From JAKAGZ01 sp964412105 (GTDB taxonomy: Bacteria > Bacteroidota > Ignavibacteria > Ignavibacteriales > Ignavibacteriaceae), in contig CAYPNM010000011.1 in the NCBI GenBank assembly GCA_964412105.1, forward strand, positions 23,614-87,613: 64,000 nucleotides of DNA, read 5' to 3'. Of the stretch, positions 46,838-55,784 are shown piece after piece (within the stretch, counting starts at the first letter, position 1; each line of letters starts with the position of its first letter). Below the pieces are notes generated by a model, which did no database searches, was not told the origin of the DNA, and saw nothing but the letters and a program-made list of their open reading frames with translations. A program made the position numbers and the translations under genes.

Positions 46838-48702
46838 ATCGCTTTTCTCCTTGATTGATCATTATTTGCTTTTGGTGAGCCAAGCACTTCAATTATTTTA
46901 TCTTCAATATCTGAAACTCTGAATGGTAAACCTCTGACTATATTTAATTGTTCGGGCTTAATAAGAAATTCGCTACGGATAATTTTTGCAAGCTGACCAA
47001 GATTAATTTCCGGTATGATTATTTTCTTAAATCGTTTCAATACCTCCTCGGTATTCTTTGGCATTGGGTTCATATATTTTAAGTGCGCCTGCGAAACTTT
47101 ATAACCATCTCTTCTAGCTTTGATCACTGCTTCTGTTATTGCCCCAAATGTTCCGCCCCACCCAAGCACAAGAAGTTCACCTGATTGATCACCATCGACT
47201 TCCAGGTCAGGAATATCATTTGCAACATTTTTAACTTTTTGGTCTCTAAGTTTTATCATCAGGTCGTGATTCTCAGGATCATAACTCACATTGCCGGTAA
47301 TATTTGCTTTCTCGAGCCCGCCTATCCTGTGTTCAAGGCCCGGTGTTCCGAGTTTGACCCATGGTCTTGAAAGATTTGCATCTCTTTGGTAAGGAGCAAA
47401 TCCTTCTTTTTCAGTTCTGAATTTTACGGGTATATCCGGAATTTCACTCATCTTTGGAATTCTCCAGGGCTCCGATCCATTAGCAATATATCCATCTGTC
47501 AATAAAATAACAGGAGTCATATATTTTACTGCAATTCTACTGGCTTCAATTGCCATATTAAAACAATCGCTTGGCGTAGATGCTGCGACTACCGGCACTG
47601 GAGCTTCACCATTTCTTCCATAAACTGCTTGCAGAAGATCGGCCTGTTCTGTTTTTGTAGGCAGACCCGTACTTGGCCCTCCTCTCTGAACATCAATTAT
47701 AACTAAAGGAAGTTCTGTCATAATAGCTAGCCCTATAGCCTCTGTTTTTAATGCAAGACCGGGACCGCTCGTTGTTGTAATTGCTAAATTGCCGGCATAA
47801 GATGCTCCAATGGCAGAAGTTATTCCTGCAATTTCATCTTCGGCCTGTAAAGTTTTTACGCCAAAATTTTTGTATGCGCTTAAATATTGCAAAATTTCAG
47901 TAGCTGGAGTGATAGGGTATGATCCAAGAAATAATGGCAGGCCGCTTTTAACTGATGCGGTAAGAAATCCCAAAGCAGTTGCTTCATTACCTGAAATACT
48001 TCTATAAATTCCCTTAGGAAGTTTTGCGGGACTAACTTTAAACCTTGTAGTAAATATTTCAGTATTCTCGCCATAATTATATCCTGCAAGTAATGCCTTT
48101 TCGTTGGCTTCAATAAATTCAGGTTTACTTTTAAATTTTGCTTTTATCCAGGTCACAGTTTGATCAGTTGAACGATTATATAACCAGTACATCATTCCAA
48201 GCGCAAAAAAGTTTTTGCACCTCGATATATCTTTTACTGATAAAGTTGTGCCTTCAAGTGCCTTTTGAGTGAGGGAAGATATTGGTACCGGGTAAACCTG
48301 GTATCCTTTCAATGTATTATCTTCCAATGGATTTGTATCATATTTAGCAAGCTTCAGATTTTTAGCATCGAAAGAATCAGAATTAGCAATAATAATTGCA
48401 CCGGGCTTTAATTCAGGAAGATTCTTTTTTATAGCAGCCGGATTCATTGCAACTAGCACATCAGCTCTGTCTCCGGGAGAATAAACCTCGGTTTTACCAA
48501 AATGTAATTGAAATCCGCTGACGCCATAAATGGTTCCTGAAGGGGCACGAATTTCTGCCGGATAATCCGGAAGGGTGTTTAAATCATTACCTGCTACCGC
48601 AGTTGTATCACTAAATTGTGAGCCGGTCAACTGCATTCCATCACCGGAATCACCTGCAAATCTCACAGTCACATCTTCAAGTTCAAGCACTTCTTTTTCC
48701 AT
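46834..48702 (-). CDS. korA: 2-oxoacid:ferredoxin oxidoreductase, fused gamma-alpha subunit, copy 2
   Basis: 622 residues, the same fused gamma-alpha architecture as copy 1 (VRFAGDSGDGMQLTGSQFSD, GNEATALGFLTASVKSGLPLFLGSYPITPATEI, QRGGPSTGLPTKTEQADL), with an extra Lys/Arg-rich tail of about 12 residues. It is first in its own operon; the 246-bp spacer upstream is likely to hold the promoter. Copy 2 and copy 1 keep the same catalytic signatures, so both are probably active. Confidence 0.92.
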   Translation of the reverse strand: MEKEVLELEDVTVRFAGDSGDGMQLTGSQFSDTTAVAGNDLNTLPDYPAEIRAPSGTIYGVSGFQLHFGKTEVYSPGDRADVLVAMNPAAIKKNLPELKPGAIIIANSDSFDAKNLKLAKYDTNPLEDNTLKGYQVYPVPISSLTQKALEGTTLSVKDISRCKNFFALGMMYWLYNRSTDQTVTWIKAKFKSKPEFIEANEKALLAGYNYGENTEIFTTRFKVSPAKLPKGIYRSISGNEATALGFLTASVKSGLPLFLGSYPITPATEILQYLSAYKNFGVKTLQAEDEIAGITSAIGASYAGNLAITTTSGPGLALKTEAIGLAIMTELPLVIIDVQRGGPSTGLPTKTEQADLLQAVYGRNGEAPVPVVAASTPSDCFNMAIEASRIAVKYMTPVILLTDGYIANGSEPWRIPKMSEIPDIPVKFRTEKEGFAPYQRDANLSRPWVKLGTPGLEHRIGGLEKANITGNVSYDPENHDLMIKLRDQKVKNVANDIPDLEVDGDQSGELLVLGWGGTFGAITEAVIKARRDGYKVSQAHLKYMNPMPKNTEEVLKRFKKIIIPEINLGQLAKIIRSEFLIKPEQLNIVRGLPFRVSDIEDKIIEVLGSPKANNDQSRRKAI

Positions 48703-48948
48703 TATTCTTACCTTATATAGTATGAAACGATTAAGTTTGATTGCCTTGCATATCCATAAAGTGTGCCATAATTTGAACTAATGCAAATGATTCGAAAATG
48801 GTAGGAATTTTGAATAAATGACTATTTTTTTGGAAATTATTCCAATTTGTTAATTATTTCTCAATAATGGAAAATAAACTTATAAAAAGTAAGAATGGCT
48901 AAATTATTAATTTTAAACTTCAATAAATCTATAGAGCCTTTTCAAATA

Positions 48949-50739
48949 TTAGTTATTAACTATTGAAAGGGTTCTTAAAAACTCTTCCGGCGGAACAAAT
49001 CCCGTAATCCGTTTGACTTCCACACCTTTATTATTCAATATAAGTATTGTAGGTACACCAACAATATTATATTTGTTTCTTAGCGAATCCACTTCAGGCG
49101 AAAGCGATTTTGTCATATCAGCTTTTAGTGCAATAAAATTATTTGCTTCAGCAATCACTTTTGGATTGGAAAAAGTTGAAGCATCCAGTTCTTTACATGG
49201 GATGCACCAGTCTGCATAAAAATCAATAATTGCACCTTTTTTAGTTGATATATTAGACATCAGAATATTTTCATCATATTTTTTCCATATAATTGAAGAT
49301 TTTTCTGAAGGAACTAAAGCGTATACTGCAACGCCGATAAGTATTATTGAAAATATTATTTTAAATATTTTGAATCCTCTTACATTTCTGGCATATTTTT
49401 CTATAAATAAAAGATATATGGCAGTGATTATCATAAATACAGGTAGAACATATCCGGAAAATGACTTTGGCAAAAGAGGCAATAAAAAGTATAATGCCAT
49501 TCCAATTAAGATGAAACCGAAGACGTGTTTGACTGCCTCCATCCATTCACCTGCACGCGGCAGGCTTTTAATTTTTCCGGAAAAGATTGCTAAAAACAAA
49601 TAAGGTAAACCCAGACCGAGAGCTAAAACAAAAAACATCAGGAATCCAAAATAGGGATTTCCTTTCGCAGCAACGTAAGTCACTAATCCTAAAACAAAGG
49701 GACCTATGCAGGGAGCTGCAACAATGCCCATAGTTAATCCCATGAAAAAGGCACCGTACATTCCTCCCTTGGCACCACCCGCTTTAGCTACCAATGAATC
49801 AGGTAATTTAAATTCATAAACTCCAAACATGCTCAATGAAAGCACAACAAATATCAGAACAATAAATAAAATCACATAAGTGTTTTGCAAAAGCGAACCA
49901 AAAATTGATCCGCTTAAGGCAGTAACTACTCCTATAACTGAATAAGTAAATGCCATACCCACAACGAAAAGCAAACCCATCATAAAAAGTCTTTTCGTGT
50001 TGCCTTCTGCCTGACCGCCAAAGTAGCCCACAGTAATTGGAATTAATGGATAGACACAAGGAGTAAGATTTAATGCCAGCCCGCCCAGAAAGACGAGTAA
50101 TAATCCTATTAGTAATCCGTGCGATTCTAATGGTGATTCAGCTTTATCACTATTATTTGAAACAGAATTTAGATTTGTATTATCTATTTTAGGAGTTAAA
50201 TTAGAAAACAATTCTGAATTTATATTTTTTACCAAAGATTTATTATCTGTAACATCTACGTTAACTGTATCTTGAACTGAAGTAGGCGCCATGCAAGTGC
50301 TGTTATTGCAGCTTTGATAACTTAGTTTTACAATCAATTTGTAATTGCCCGGTTTAATATCAGTCGGCACCCTTAATACTCCCCCTATAATTATATCGCC
50401 TTCCCATGCTGAAAGTGGCTTATCCGAAAATCCCAACTTCACTTCTTGAGCCGTAGGATAAATTGCATTTTCAAGATTGAAGAAACCTTTATCCGGATTG
50501 ATGATTTCAAGTTTTGTCGGAATTAAAAAATCATCATTTGGTTTGTTGGAATTTATATGCCATCCGTTTTTAATGTTTGTTTTAACAGCTATTTTAAAGG
50601 CGCCGCCCGGAACAACTTTATCAACTGAAAGGAATGATTTAATATTTACTATTTGTTTATTCCCTTCATACTGTGGGAATGATTTAGTTGTCAAAAATAT
50701 TATGAATAATAGCAATGCCGGTTTCAAATAATTTTTCAT
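48949..50739 (-). CDS. DsbD-like thiol:disulfide interchange protein
   Basis: 596 residues from the ATG at 50737-50739; an in-frame ATG at 50787 lies outside the expected signal peptide. Order: signal peptide to about residue 22, periplasmic N-domain with a Cys pair (YQSCNNSTCMAP), about eight membrane helices with NLTPCVYPLIPIT and AAPCIGPFVLG (the membrane Cys pair), then a C-terminal thioredoxin domain with DFYADWCIPCKELD. It carries electrons from cytoplasmic thioredoxin to periplasmic proteins such as DsbC or cytochrome c maturation factors. All three Cys pairs are intact. Confidence 0.92.
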   Translation of the reverse strand: MKNYLKPALLLFIIFLTTKSFPQYEGNKQIVNIKSFLSVDKVVPGGAFKIAVKTNIKNGWHINSNKPNDDFLIPTKLEIINPDKGFFNLENAIYPTAQEVKLGFSDKPLSAWEGDIIIGGVLRVPTDIKPGNYKLIVKLSYQSCNNSTCMAPTSVQDTVNVDVTDNKSLVKNINSELFSNLTPKIDNTNLNSVSNNSDKAESPLESHGLLIGLLLVFLGGLALNLTPCVYPLIPITVGYFGGQAEGNTKRLFMMGLLFVVGMAFTYSVIGVVTALSGSIFGSLLQNTYVILFIVLIFVVLSLSMFGVYEFKLPDSLVAKAGGAKGGMYGAFFMGLTMGIVAAPCIGPFVLGLVTYVAAKGNPYFGFLMFFVLALGLGLPYLFLAIFSGKIKSLPRAGEWMEAVKHVFGFILIGMALYFLLPLLPKSFSGYVLPVFMIITAIYLLFIEKYARNVRGFKIFKIIFSIILIGVAVYALVPSEKSSIIWKKYDENILMSNISTKKGAIIDFYADWCIPCKELDASTFSNPKVIAEANNFIALKADMTKSLSPEVDSLRNKYNIVGVPTILILNNKGVEVKRITGFVPPEEFLRTLSIVNN

Positions 50740-50808
50740 TTCAATTCTTGTGTAATTAGTTTTAGAAATGTGATTTATTTTTAGCACTTGACTTTTAACC
50801 TCTCACTT

Positions 50809-52446
50809 TTACCTTCTCCATGCCTGTACTATAGGAAACCTTCTTCCGTAGCCAAATGCTTTTGTAGAGACTCTGAGAGCAGGAGCAGCCTGAAATCTTT
50901 TGTATTCGCTTTTGTCAATCATTGTCAATATTTTTTTAACAAGATCCTTTTCCCCGACTATTTTAACAATTTCATCATATTCTTTATTTTGTTCAAGGTA
51001 CATTTTCAAAATTGGATCAAGAATATTATATGGAGGAAGTGTATCTTCATCTTTCTGATTTTCTTTTAACTCGGCTGAAGGAGCCTTAGAAATTATTTCC
51101 TTGGGAATTATTTCATGCTTTCTGTTTATGTAATTTGCCAGCCGATAAACGTCAGTTTTATATACATCGGCTATCACCGCGAGGCCTCCGCACATATCCC
51201 CGTAAAGGGTACAGTAACCCATTGCCATTTCAGATTTATTGCCCGTTGTTAATACGAGGTAGCCAAATTTATTGGATATCGCCATTAGTAATAATCCGCG
51301 TAATCTTGCCTGAAGATTTTCTTCGGTTATATCCCTCTTTTTTCTGCCAAACACCGGTGCTAGCAATTTTAAAACTGTAGTGAACGGGGTTTTAATTGAA
51401 ACAATGTTTGAAGAAATTCCAAGCCTGTTAATTAAAGCCTGAGAATCCTTTTTGCTTCCCCTGGTTGAATATTGCGAAGGCATTAAAACCACGTGCACAT
51501 TTTTCTTTCCCAAAGCTTGCACAGCTATATAAGTAACAAGAGCGGAATCTATTCCCCCGCTCAGACCGATCAAAGCTTCTTTAAATCCCTGCTTGCTGAA
51601 ATATTCTTTCACTCCATAAATTAAGGCATTAAGAACTTCTTCTTCATAACTGCCTTCGGTTTCGTGAATGGCATGGTATGATTCTTTGGTTTCAAAAATA
51701 AAATAATCTTCCTTAAATGCTTCTCCAAGACAGACCAGCTCACCTTTGGAGTCGAAACACATACTTGCGCCATCAAATATCAGATCTGTCTGCGCACCAA
51801 CACAGCAAACATATGCGAGAGGAATCTTATTATCTCTTACAAGTACTGATAACATATCCTTTCTGGATTTTCTTTTGCCATAGGCATATGGACTTGCGGA
51901 AATATTAATAAGAACCGTCGCGCCTTTCTTAATTAATTTATTTACAGGATCTTCAGTATATCGCCTTACATACCAATAATCCGCATCATTCCAGATGTCT
52001 TCGCAGATTGAGATGCCAAGCTTTTCTCCCTTGAATTCATGAATGTATATTTTTTTGGCTGAGTCAAAATATCGCATTTCATCGAAGACATCATAATTAG
52101 GTATTAGGGATTTATGCTGGATAAATTGTATCTTTCCTCTATAACAAAGTAGTGCGGAATTGTGAACATCAGTTCCAATTTTATCGTCATCCTCGGTGAT
52201 AGAACCAAATAATAAACCAGTTGAACCTGTTGAAGCTGCAATTTCTTCAGAGGCTTTAATTACTTTGCTTCTGAATTCCCTCTTTTCAAGCAGATCCAGT
52301 GGCGGATAACCGAGAAGAGACAATTCCGGAAAGATTACAAGATCTGCTCCATCTTTCACACCCCTTTCGTAGCCTTTAATTATTTTGGCCGTATTGTTTT
52401 CGATATCGCCGATTATTGTGTCTATCTGACAAAGTGCTATTTTCAT
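50809..52446 (-). CDS. nadE: Glutamine-dependent NAD+ synthetase
   Basis: 545 residues. The N-terminal nitrilase-type glutaminase (about 1-250) has FPELSLLGYPPLDLL (Glu), KSLIPNYDVFDE (Lys) and LGISICEDIWND (Cys). The C-terminal synthetase domain has the ATP-pyrophosphatase loop SGGIDSALV at about 293 and later STRGSKKDSQALINRLG, TTGNKSEMAMGYCTLYGDMCGG. It makes NAD+ from deamido-NAD+ using ammonia from glutamine. The two-domain form is complete. It reads toward dsbD with a 69-bp gap; divergent from the PspC gene. Confidence 0.95.
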   Translation of the reverse strand: MKIALCQIDTIIGDIENNTAKIIKGYERGVKDGADLVIFPELSLLGYPPLDLLEKREFRSKVIKASEEIAASTGSTGLLFGSITEDDDKIGTDVHNSALLCYRGKIQFIQHKSLIPNYDVFDEMRYFDSAKKIYIHEFKGEKLGISICEDIWNDADYWYVRRYTEDPVNKLIKKGATVLINISASPYAYGKRKSRKDMLSVLVRDNKIPLAYVCCVGAQTDLIFDGASMCFDSKGELVCLGEAFKEDYFIFETKESYHAIHETEGSYEEEVLNALIYGVKEYFSKQGFKEALIGLSGGIDSALVTYIAVQALGKKNVHVVLMPSQYSTRGSKKDSQALINRLGISSNIVSIKTPFTTVLKLLAPVFGRKKRDITEENLQARLRGLLLMAISNKFGYLVLTTGNKSEMAMGYCTLYGDMCGGLAVIADVYKTDVYRLANYINRKHEIIPKEIISKAPSAELKENQKDEDTLPPYNILDPILKMYLEQNKEYDEIVKIVGEKDLVKKILTMIDKSEYKRFQAAPALRVSTKAFGYGRRFPIVQAWRR

Positions 52447-52643
52447 TTTTAAAATTCGTTTTCGTAAAAATATAAAAGCTTGTTTCGTTTTACAAAAATT
52501 TGAGCCTCATATTTTTACCGTTGGTCTGTTTCTTAACCCGAATTAACACAAAAACCACCGATAATAACATTATTTAAGTTTCTTGCTCAAAATTTATTAA
52601 CATATACAGGAGAAAAAAGACAAATAATCGCGGAGAGCCGAAA

Positions 52644-53069
52644 ATGAAAAAAAAATGGTATCGCTCTAGAAAAGATAAAATGATCGGAGGCGTTGCCGGA
52701 GGGCTTGCTGAATATTTTGATATTGATCCGACTATCGTAAGAATTATTTTTGTTGCGGGACTTTTTATGGGTGCGGGATTTCTGGCTTATATTGTTCTAT
52801 GGATTGTCGTTCCTGAGGAACCATATGGGCTTGATAATACCGGACAGGATAGCGTAAAACAGGAAAATGCTGATCAGGAAACGACCAATGATCCAAATGC
52901 TCTGCCTAAATCCGATCATAAGAGCAATCGTCCTCATATATTCGGAGCTATACTTATAATTCTTGGAGTACTTTTACTGTTGGATAATTTTGTTCGTTTT
53001 CATGTGTTCTGGCCTTTGCTGCTTATTCTGATTGGAGTTGGAATTCTTCTTAAATCAAGATATGATTAA
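52644..53069 (+). CDS. PspC-domain membrane protein
   Basis: 141 residues. The PspC domain is at about 3-60 (YRSRKDKMIGGVAGGLAEYFDIDPTIVRIIFV, then a membrane helix ending VVPEEPYG). A charged linker with Asp/Glu/Asn follows, then a LiaI/DUF5668-like hydrophobic tail (IFGAILIILGVLLLLDNF, FWPLLLILIGVGILLKSR). Such proteins sense or buffer membrane stress. It is followed after 20 bp by a LiaF-like gene, so the pair probably forms an envelope-stress unit. Confidence 0.88.
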   Translation: MKKKWYRSRKDKMIGGVAGGLAEYFDIDPTIVRIIFVAGLFMGAGFLAYIVLWIVVPEEPYGLDNTGQDSVKQENADQETTNDPNALPKSDHKSNRPHIFGAILIILGVLLLLDNFVRFHVFWPLLLILIGVGILLKSRYD

Positions 53070-53089
53070 ATTAAAGAAGAGAGATTTAT

Positions 53090-54025
53090 ATGAAATCTAA
53101 ACATTTTTTCTGGGGTGCCTTATTTATATCACTCGGAATATTAATACTTCTGAATAATTTCTTTTATTTAAATTTTGGCTGGGCTGATCTCTGGAAATTC
53201 TGGCCGGTAGTTTTAGTGTTCTGGGGATTGGCAATAATAATTAAAGATGTATTCTTTAAGGGAATATTGGCGGCTTGTTCTGGCATTATTCTGGCCTTGG
53301 TGATTTTTGCCACCTTCAAAGCAGGAACAGATATTATTGTAAATAATTTCGACTGGGATTCAAGAGATTTTAATATCTCCATTGATAAATCGGATAATTA
53401 CCATAAATATACTGAGAATTACGATCCGTCTATAAAAGAAGCTAATTTCCATTTTGAAAGCGGTGCGGGAGCTTTTATTATCAGAGATACAACCCACGAT
53501 TTATTTTCTTCCAGGACTAATGGAATTGATTATGATTTTATGGTTCACAAAGATTCTGACAATAAGGAAGCAGATATTACACTCTCCGCTCAGGAAACTC
53601 ATCTAAGATTCAGGCACGGAAAATTAAGAAACAAGGTTGAAATTTCCTTAAACGAAAACCCTGTATGGGATCTGGATCTGAATTTTGGAGCGGCTTCGGG
53701 AGATTTTGATCTGCATAAGTATAAAACACGCAAAGTTGATATCAGTATGGGAGCTGCATCTTTGAAACTAAGACTTGGTGATAATGTTGCTGAATCTAAT
53801 GTCGATATTGAAGGTGGGGCTTCATCAATAGAAGTTTACGTTCCTGAAAATGCTGGCTGTGATATTCATACAGATATTGCGCTGTCATCAAAATCTTTTT
53901 CAGGTTTTAATAAGGTTGGCGATGACCACTACCAGACGCCGAATTTTGATAGTTCAAAAAACAAAATTTATTTAAGTGTTTCAACCGGTGTTTCTTCAGT
54001 GAAAGTAATCCGAACAAATTATTAA
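53090..54025 (+). CDS. LiaF-like (DUF5668 plus toast-rack) envelope stress protein
   Basis: 311 residues. Three or four hydrophobic segments in the first 85 residues (WGALFISLGILILLNNF; LWKFWPVVLVFWGLAIII) are the LiaI/DUF5668 unit. The remainder is a beta-rich repeat domain like the LiaF C-terminal 'toast rack' (NFGAASGDFDLHKYKTRKVDISMGAASLKLRLGDNVAESNVDIEGGASSIEVYVPENAG is its repeat core, read as short segments). Usually a cell-wall-stress sensor. Its stop is 3 bp from the converging MGMT-like stop. Confidence 0.82.
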   Translation: MKSKHFFWGALFISLGILILLNNFFYLNFGWADLWKFWPVVLVFWGLAIIIKDVFFKGILAACSGIILALVIFATFKAGTDIIVNNFDWDSRDFNISIDKSDNYHKYTENYDPSIKEANFHFESGAGAFIIRDTTHDLFSSRTNGIDYDFMVHKDSDNKEADITLSAQETHLRFRHGKLRNKVEISLNENPVWDLDLNFGAASGDFDLHKYKTRKVDISMGAASLKLRLGDNVAESNVDIEGGASSIEVYVPENAGCDIHTDIALSSKSFSGFNKVGDDHYQTPNFDSSKNKIYLSVSTGVSSVKVIRTNY

Positions 54026-54028
54026 GGA

Positions 54029-54391
54029 TTATTTCCTGATTTTCTTTATTTTTCTCTTTTTAGATTTTATAGGCTGCGGCTTCCAAAGATATTTTTCGAG
54101 GATAACGCAGCCATCCTTATCAAACTCAATTCCTTCCGAGCGCAGCATATCTTCCATTAAATCTGGATCACCAAAATGCATTCGACCGGTTAGTGCGCCA
54201 AATCTGTTTACAACTCTATGGCAGGGCAGACCCGTGACACTTGCCCCATTTATTGCCCAGCCCACAGTTCTTGCGGCACCGCGTGTTCCACAAGCTTCCG
54301 CTATATCACCGTATGTTGTGACTCTTCCATAAGGAATTTTAGCAACTACTTTGTAAACTCTGTCAAAAAAATTCTGATTCTTTTTACCCAT
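54029..54391 (-). CDS. MGMT-family DNA alkyl-repair protein (short, with active-site Cys)
   Basis: 120 residues: only the C-terminal DNA-binding/active-site domain of methylguanine-DNA methyltransferase, without the N-terminal Ogt/Ada domain. YGRVTTYGDIAEACG is the recognition helix region; RTVGWAING is the Arg-finger area; Cys57 sits in LPCHRVVNRFG. Alkyltransferase-like proteins such as E. coli YbaZ have Trp in place of this Cys; this one keeps it, so it could still accept alkyl groups. Whether it repairs DNA alone or flags lesions is open. It converges with the LiaF-like gene and lies 44 bp from prfB. Confidence 0.85.
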   Translation of the reverse strand: MGKKNQNFFDRVYKVVAKIPYGRVTTYGDIAEACGTRGAARTVGWAINGASVTGLPCHRVVNRFGALTGRMHFGDPDLMEDMLRSEGIEFDKDGCVILEKYLWKPQPIKSKKRKIKKIRK

Positions 54392-54434
54392 TTATTACTA
54401 TACGCTAATCGCTATAAGCTAATTAACTAAAATT

Positions 54435-55536
54435 CTAGTTCTTACTAAATTTTAACAAATAGGCCTTTATAAACCTGTTCAAATCTCCGTCCATCACTCT
54501 CTGCACATCTGAAGTCTCCTCATCCGTTCTGTGATCTTTAACCATATTATATGGATGAAAAACATAAGAGCGAATTTGACTCCCCCACTCTATTTTCATT
54601 TTGCTTTTTTCAACTTCATCAAGTTCAGCCTCCTGCTTTTCCAGTTCAATTTGATATAGCTTTGATTTGAGAAGTTTCATAGCATTTAATCGGTTTTGAC
54701 CTTGAGAACGCTCACTCTGGCAGGCTGCTACAACTCCGGTTGGAATGTGAGTTATTCTTACAGCGGTTTCAACTTTGTTCACATTCTGTCCGCCCTTACC
54801 TCCGGATCTATATGTATCAATACGTAAATCGGCTGGATTAATTTCTATCTCGATTGTATCATCAACTTCAGGAATAACAAAAACAGAAGCAAACGAAGTG
54901 TGCCTTCTTTTATTTGAGTCGAATGGCGAAATTCTTACTAGCCTGTGGACACCATTTTCTGCTTTTAAATAGCCATAAGCAAATTCTCCTTCCACTTCAA
55001 TGGTAACACTCTTAATTCCGGCACCATCCCCTTCAAGTATATCTACTAATGTCATCTTATAGCTGTTTTGCTCTCCCCATCTCAAATACATTCTCATAAG
55101 CATTTCAGCCCAATCCTGTGATTCAGTCCCGCCCGCACCTGAATGAATTGTCATAATACAATTTTTTGAATCATCCTTGCCGCTCAACATATTTTTTAAT
55201 TCAGCATTTTCAATTGCTTCTTTTAATTCATCCAATTCTTTCTGAATTTCTCCTTCGAAAGAAGAATCATTTTCCATTTTAGCAAGCTGGATTATTTCCT
55301 CGAGATTTTGGTATTTATCCTGTACCTCTTTCCAAAGATTTACCCATGATTCAAGAGATTTTATTTCCTGCAATGTTTTTTGAGCGGCAATCTGGTCATT
55401 CCAGAAAGAAGGCTGGCTGGTTTGATTTTGTAGTTCCTTTACTTTTGAATCCTTTTTATCAACGTCAAAGATAACTCCGCAAATTATCAATTCTTATTTT
55501 ATACTCTTTTAGCGTCTTTAATTCTTCTTCGTACAT
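54435..55536 (-). CDS. prfB: Peptide chain release factor 2, expressed by programmed +1 frameshift
   Basis: Full RF2 of about 366 residues. The true start is the ATG at 55534-55536, with AGGAG five bases upstream. The first 23 codons (MYEEELKTLKEYK...LRSYL) end at CTT followed by in-frame TGA at 55465-55467. Skipping one base gives CTT-T-GAC, and reading continues DVDKKDSK... to the stop at 54435. The SD-like GGAG at 55475-55478, just upstream of the CTTTGAC slip, is the classic stimulator. RF2 hallmarks: SPFDSNKRRHTSFASV (tripeptide anticodon SPF) and the peptidyl-hydrolysis GGQ in RSGGKGGQNVNK. RF2 terminates at UGA and UAA, so a shortage of RF2 stalls at the UGA and favours the shift. Confidence 0.93.
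55464..55478 (-). promoter_or_regulatory. RF2 programmed +1 frameshift site
   Basis: Minus-strand reading GGAG-TTAT-CTT-TGA-C: internal Shine-Dalgarno-like GGAG, a spacer, then the CTT slippery codon and the UGA-C stop context. It matches the canonical bacterial prfB recoding signal in order and spacing, and puts autoregulation of RF2 under its own supply. Confidence 0.92.
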
Positions 55537-55537
55537 T

Positions 55538-55663
55538 TTATCTCCTGATAATTTTTTTGACAAATGCATAAAGCTCTATTGCTTCTTTCCATACTTCTAA
55601 TTTTCTAAAACCCCGATTAATATTTTTATTCTTTTCCACATATATTTCAGCTATATGGTCCAT
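55538..55663 (-). pseudogene. Truncated four-helix-bundle (IVS/23S intervening-sequence protein family) remnant
   Basis: A 41-codon ORF: MDHIAEIYVEKNKNINRGFR then KLEVWKEAIELYAFVKKIIR and a stop. The block NRGFRKLEVWKEAIELYAF matches the first helix of the 'four helix bundle protein'/S23 family, whose members usually have about 110-130 residues. So this is the N-terminal third, cut off by a stop. It has a good AGGGGG site before its ATG. Its stop is one base before the prfB ATG, and prfB's AGGAG lies within its last codons, so any translation of it would be coupled to prfB. A tiny leader peptide role cannot be excluded. Confidence 0.65.
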
Positions 55664-55705
55664 AAATTAATCCCCCTAAGAATAAATTATAAAATTCATT
55701 TATTA

Positions 55706-55784
55706 ATCCATTCATTCAGCCATTCATTCCTTCAACCATCCAATCGTTCATTCATTCATCCATTCAGCTTTTCATTCATTCATT
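55706..55784. repeat. Degenerate tetranucleotide (ATTC/TTCA) microsatellite
   Basis: About 80 bases made almost wholly of ATTC or ATCC words (minus strand GAAT/GGAT). It starts just after the remnant's promoter region and ends inside the last codons of the AtuA small-subunit gene, whose TGA is formed by the first repeat word. Slippage here could move that stop codon. Confidence 0.8.

Noticed and set aside
48913..48975. Terminator hairpin at the end of the DsbD-like gene
   Set aside because: The pairing arms overlap coding sequence and no T-run follows on the minus strand.
54435..55490. prfB starting at a TTG giving MIICGVIF...
   Set aside because: The codons before D-V-D-K are explained by the +1 frameshift from the upstream 23-codon frame; the TTG frame has no ribosome binding site.
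55706..55784. CRISPR array
   Set aside because: Repeat unit is only four bases with no spacers; no cas genes.
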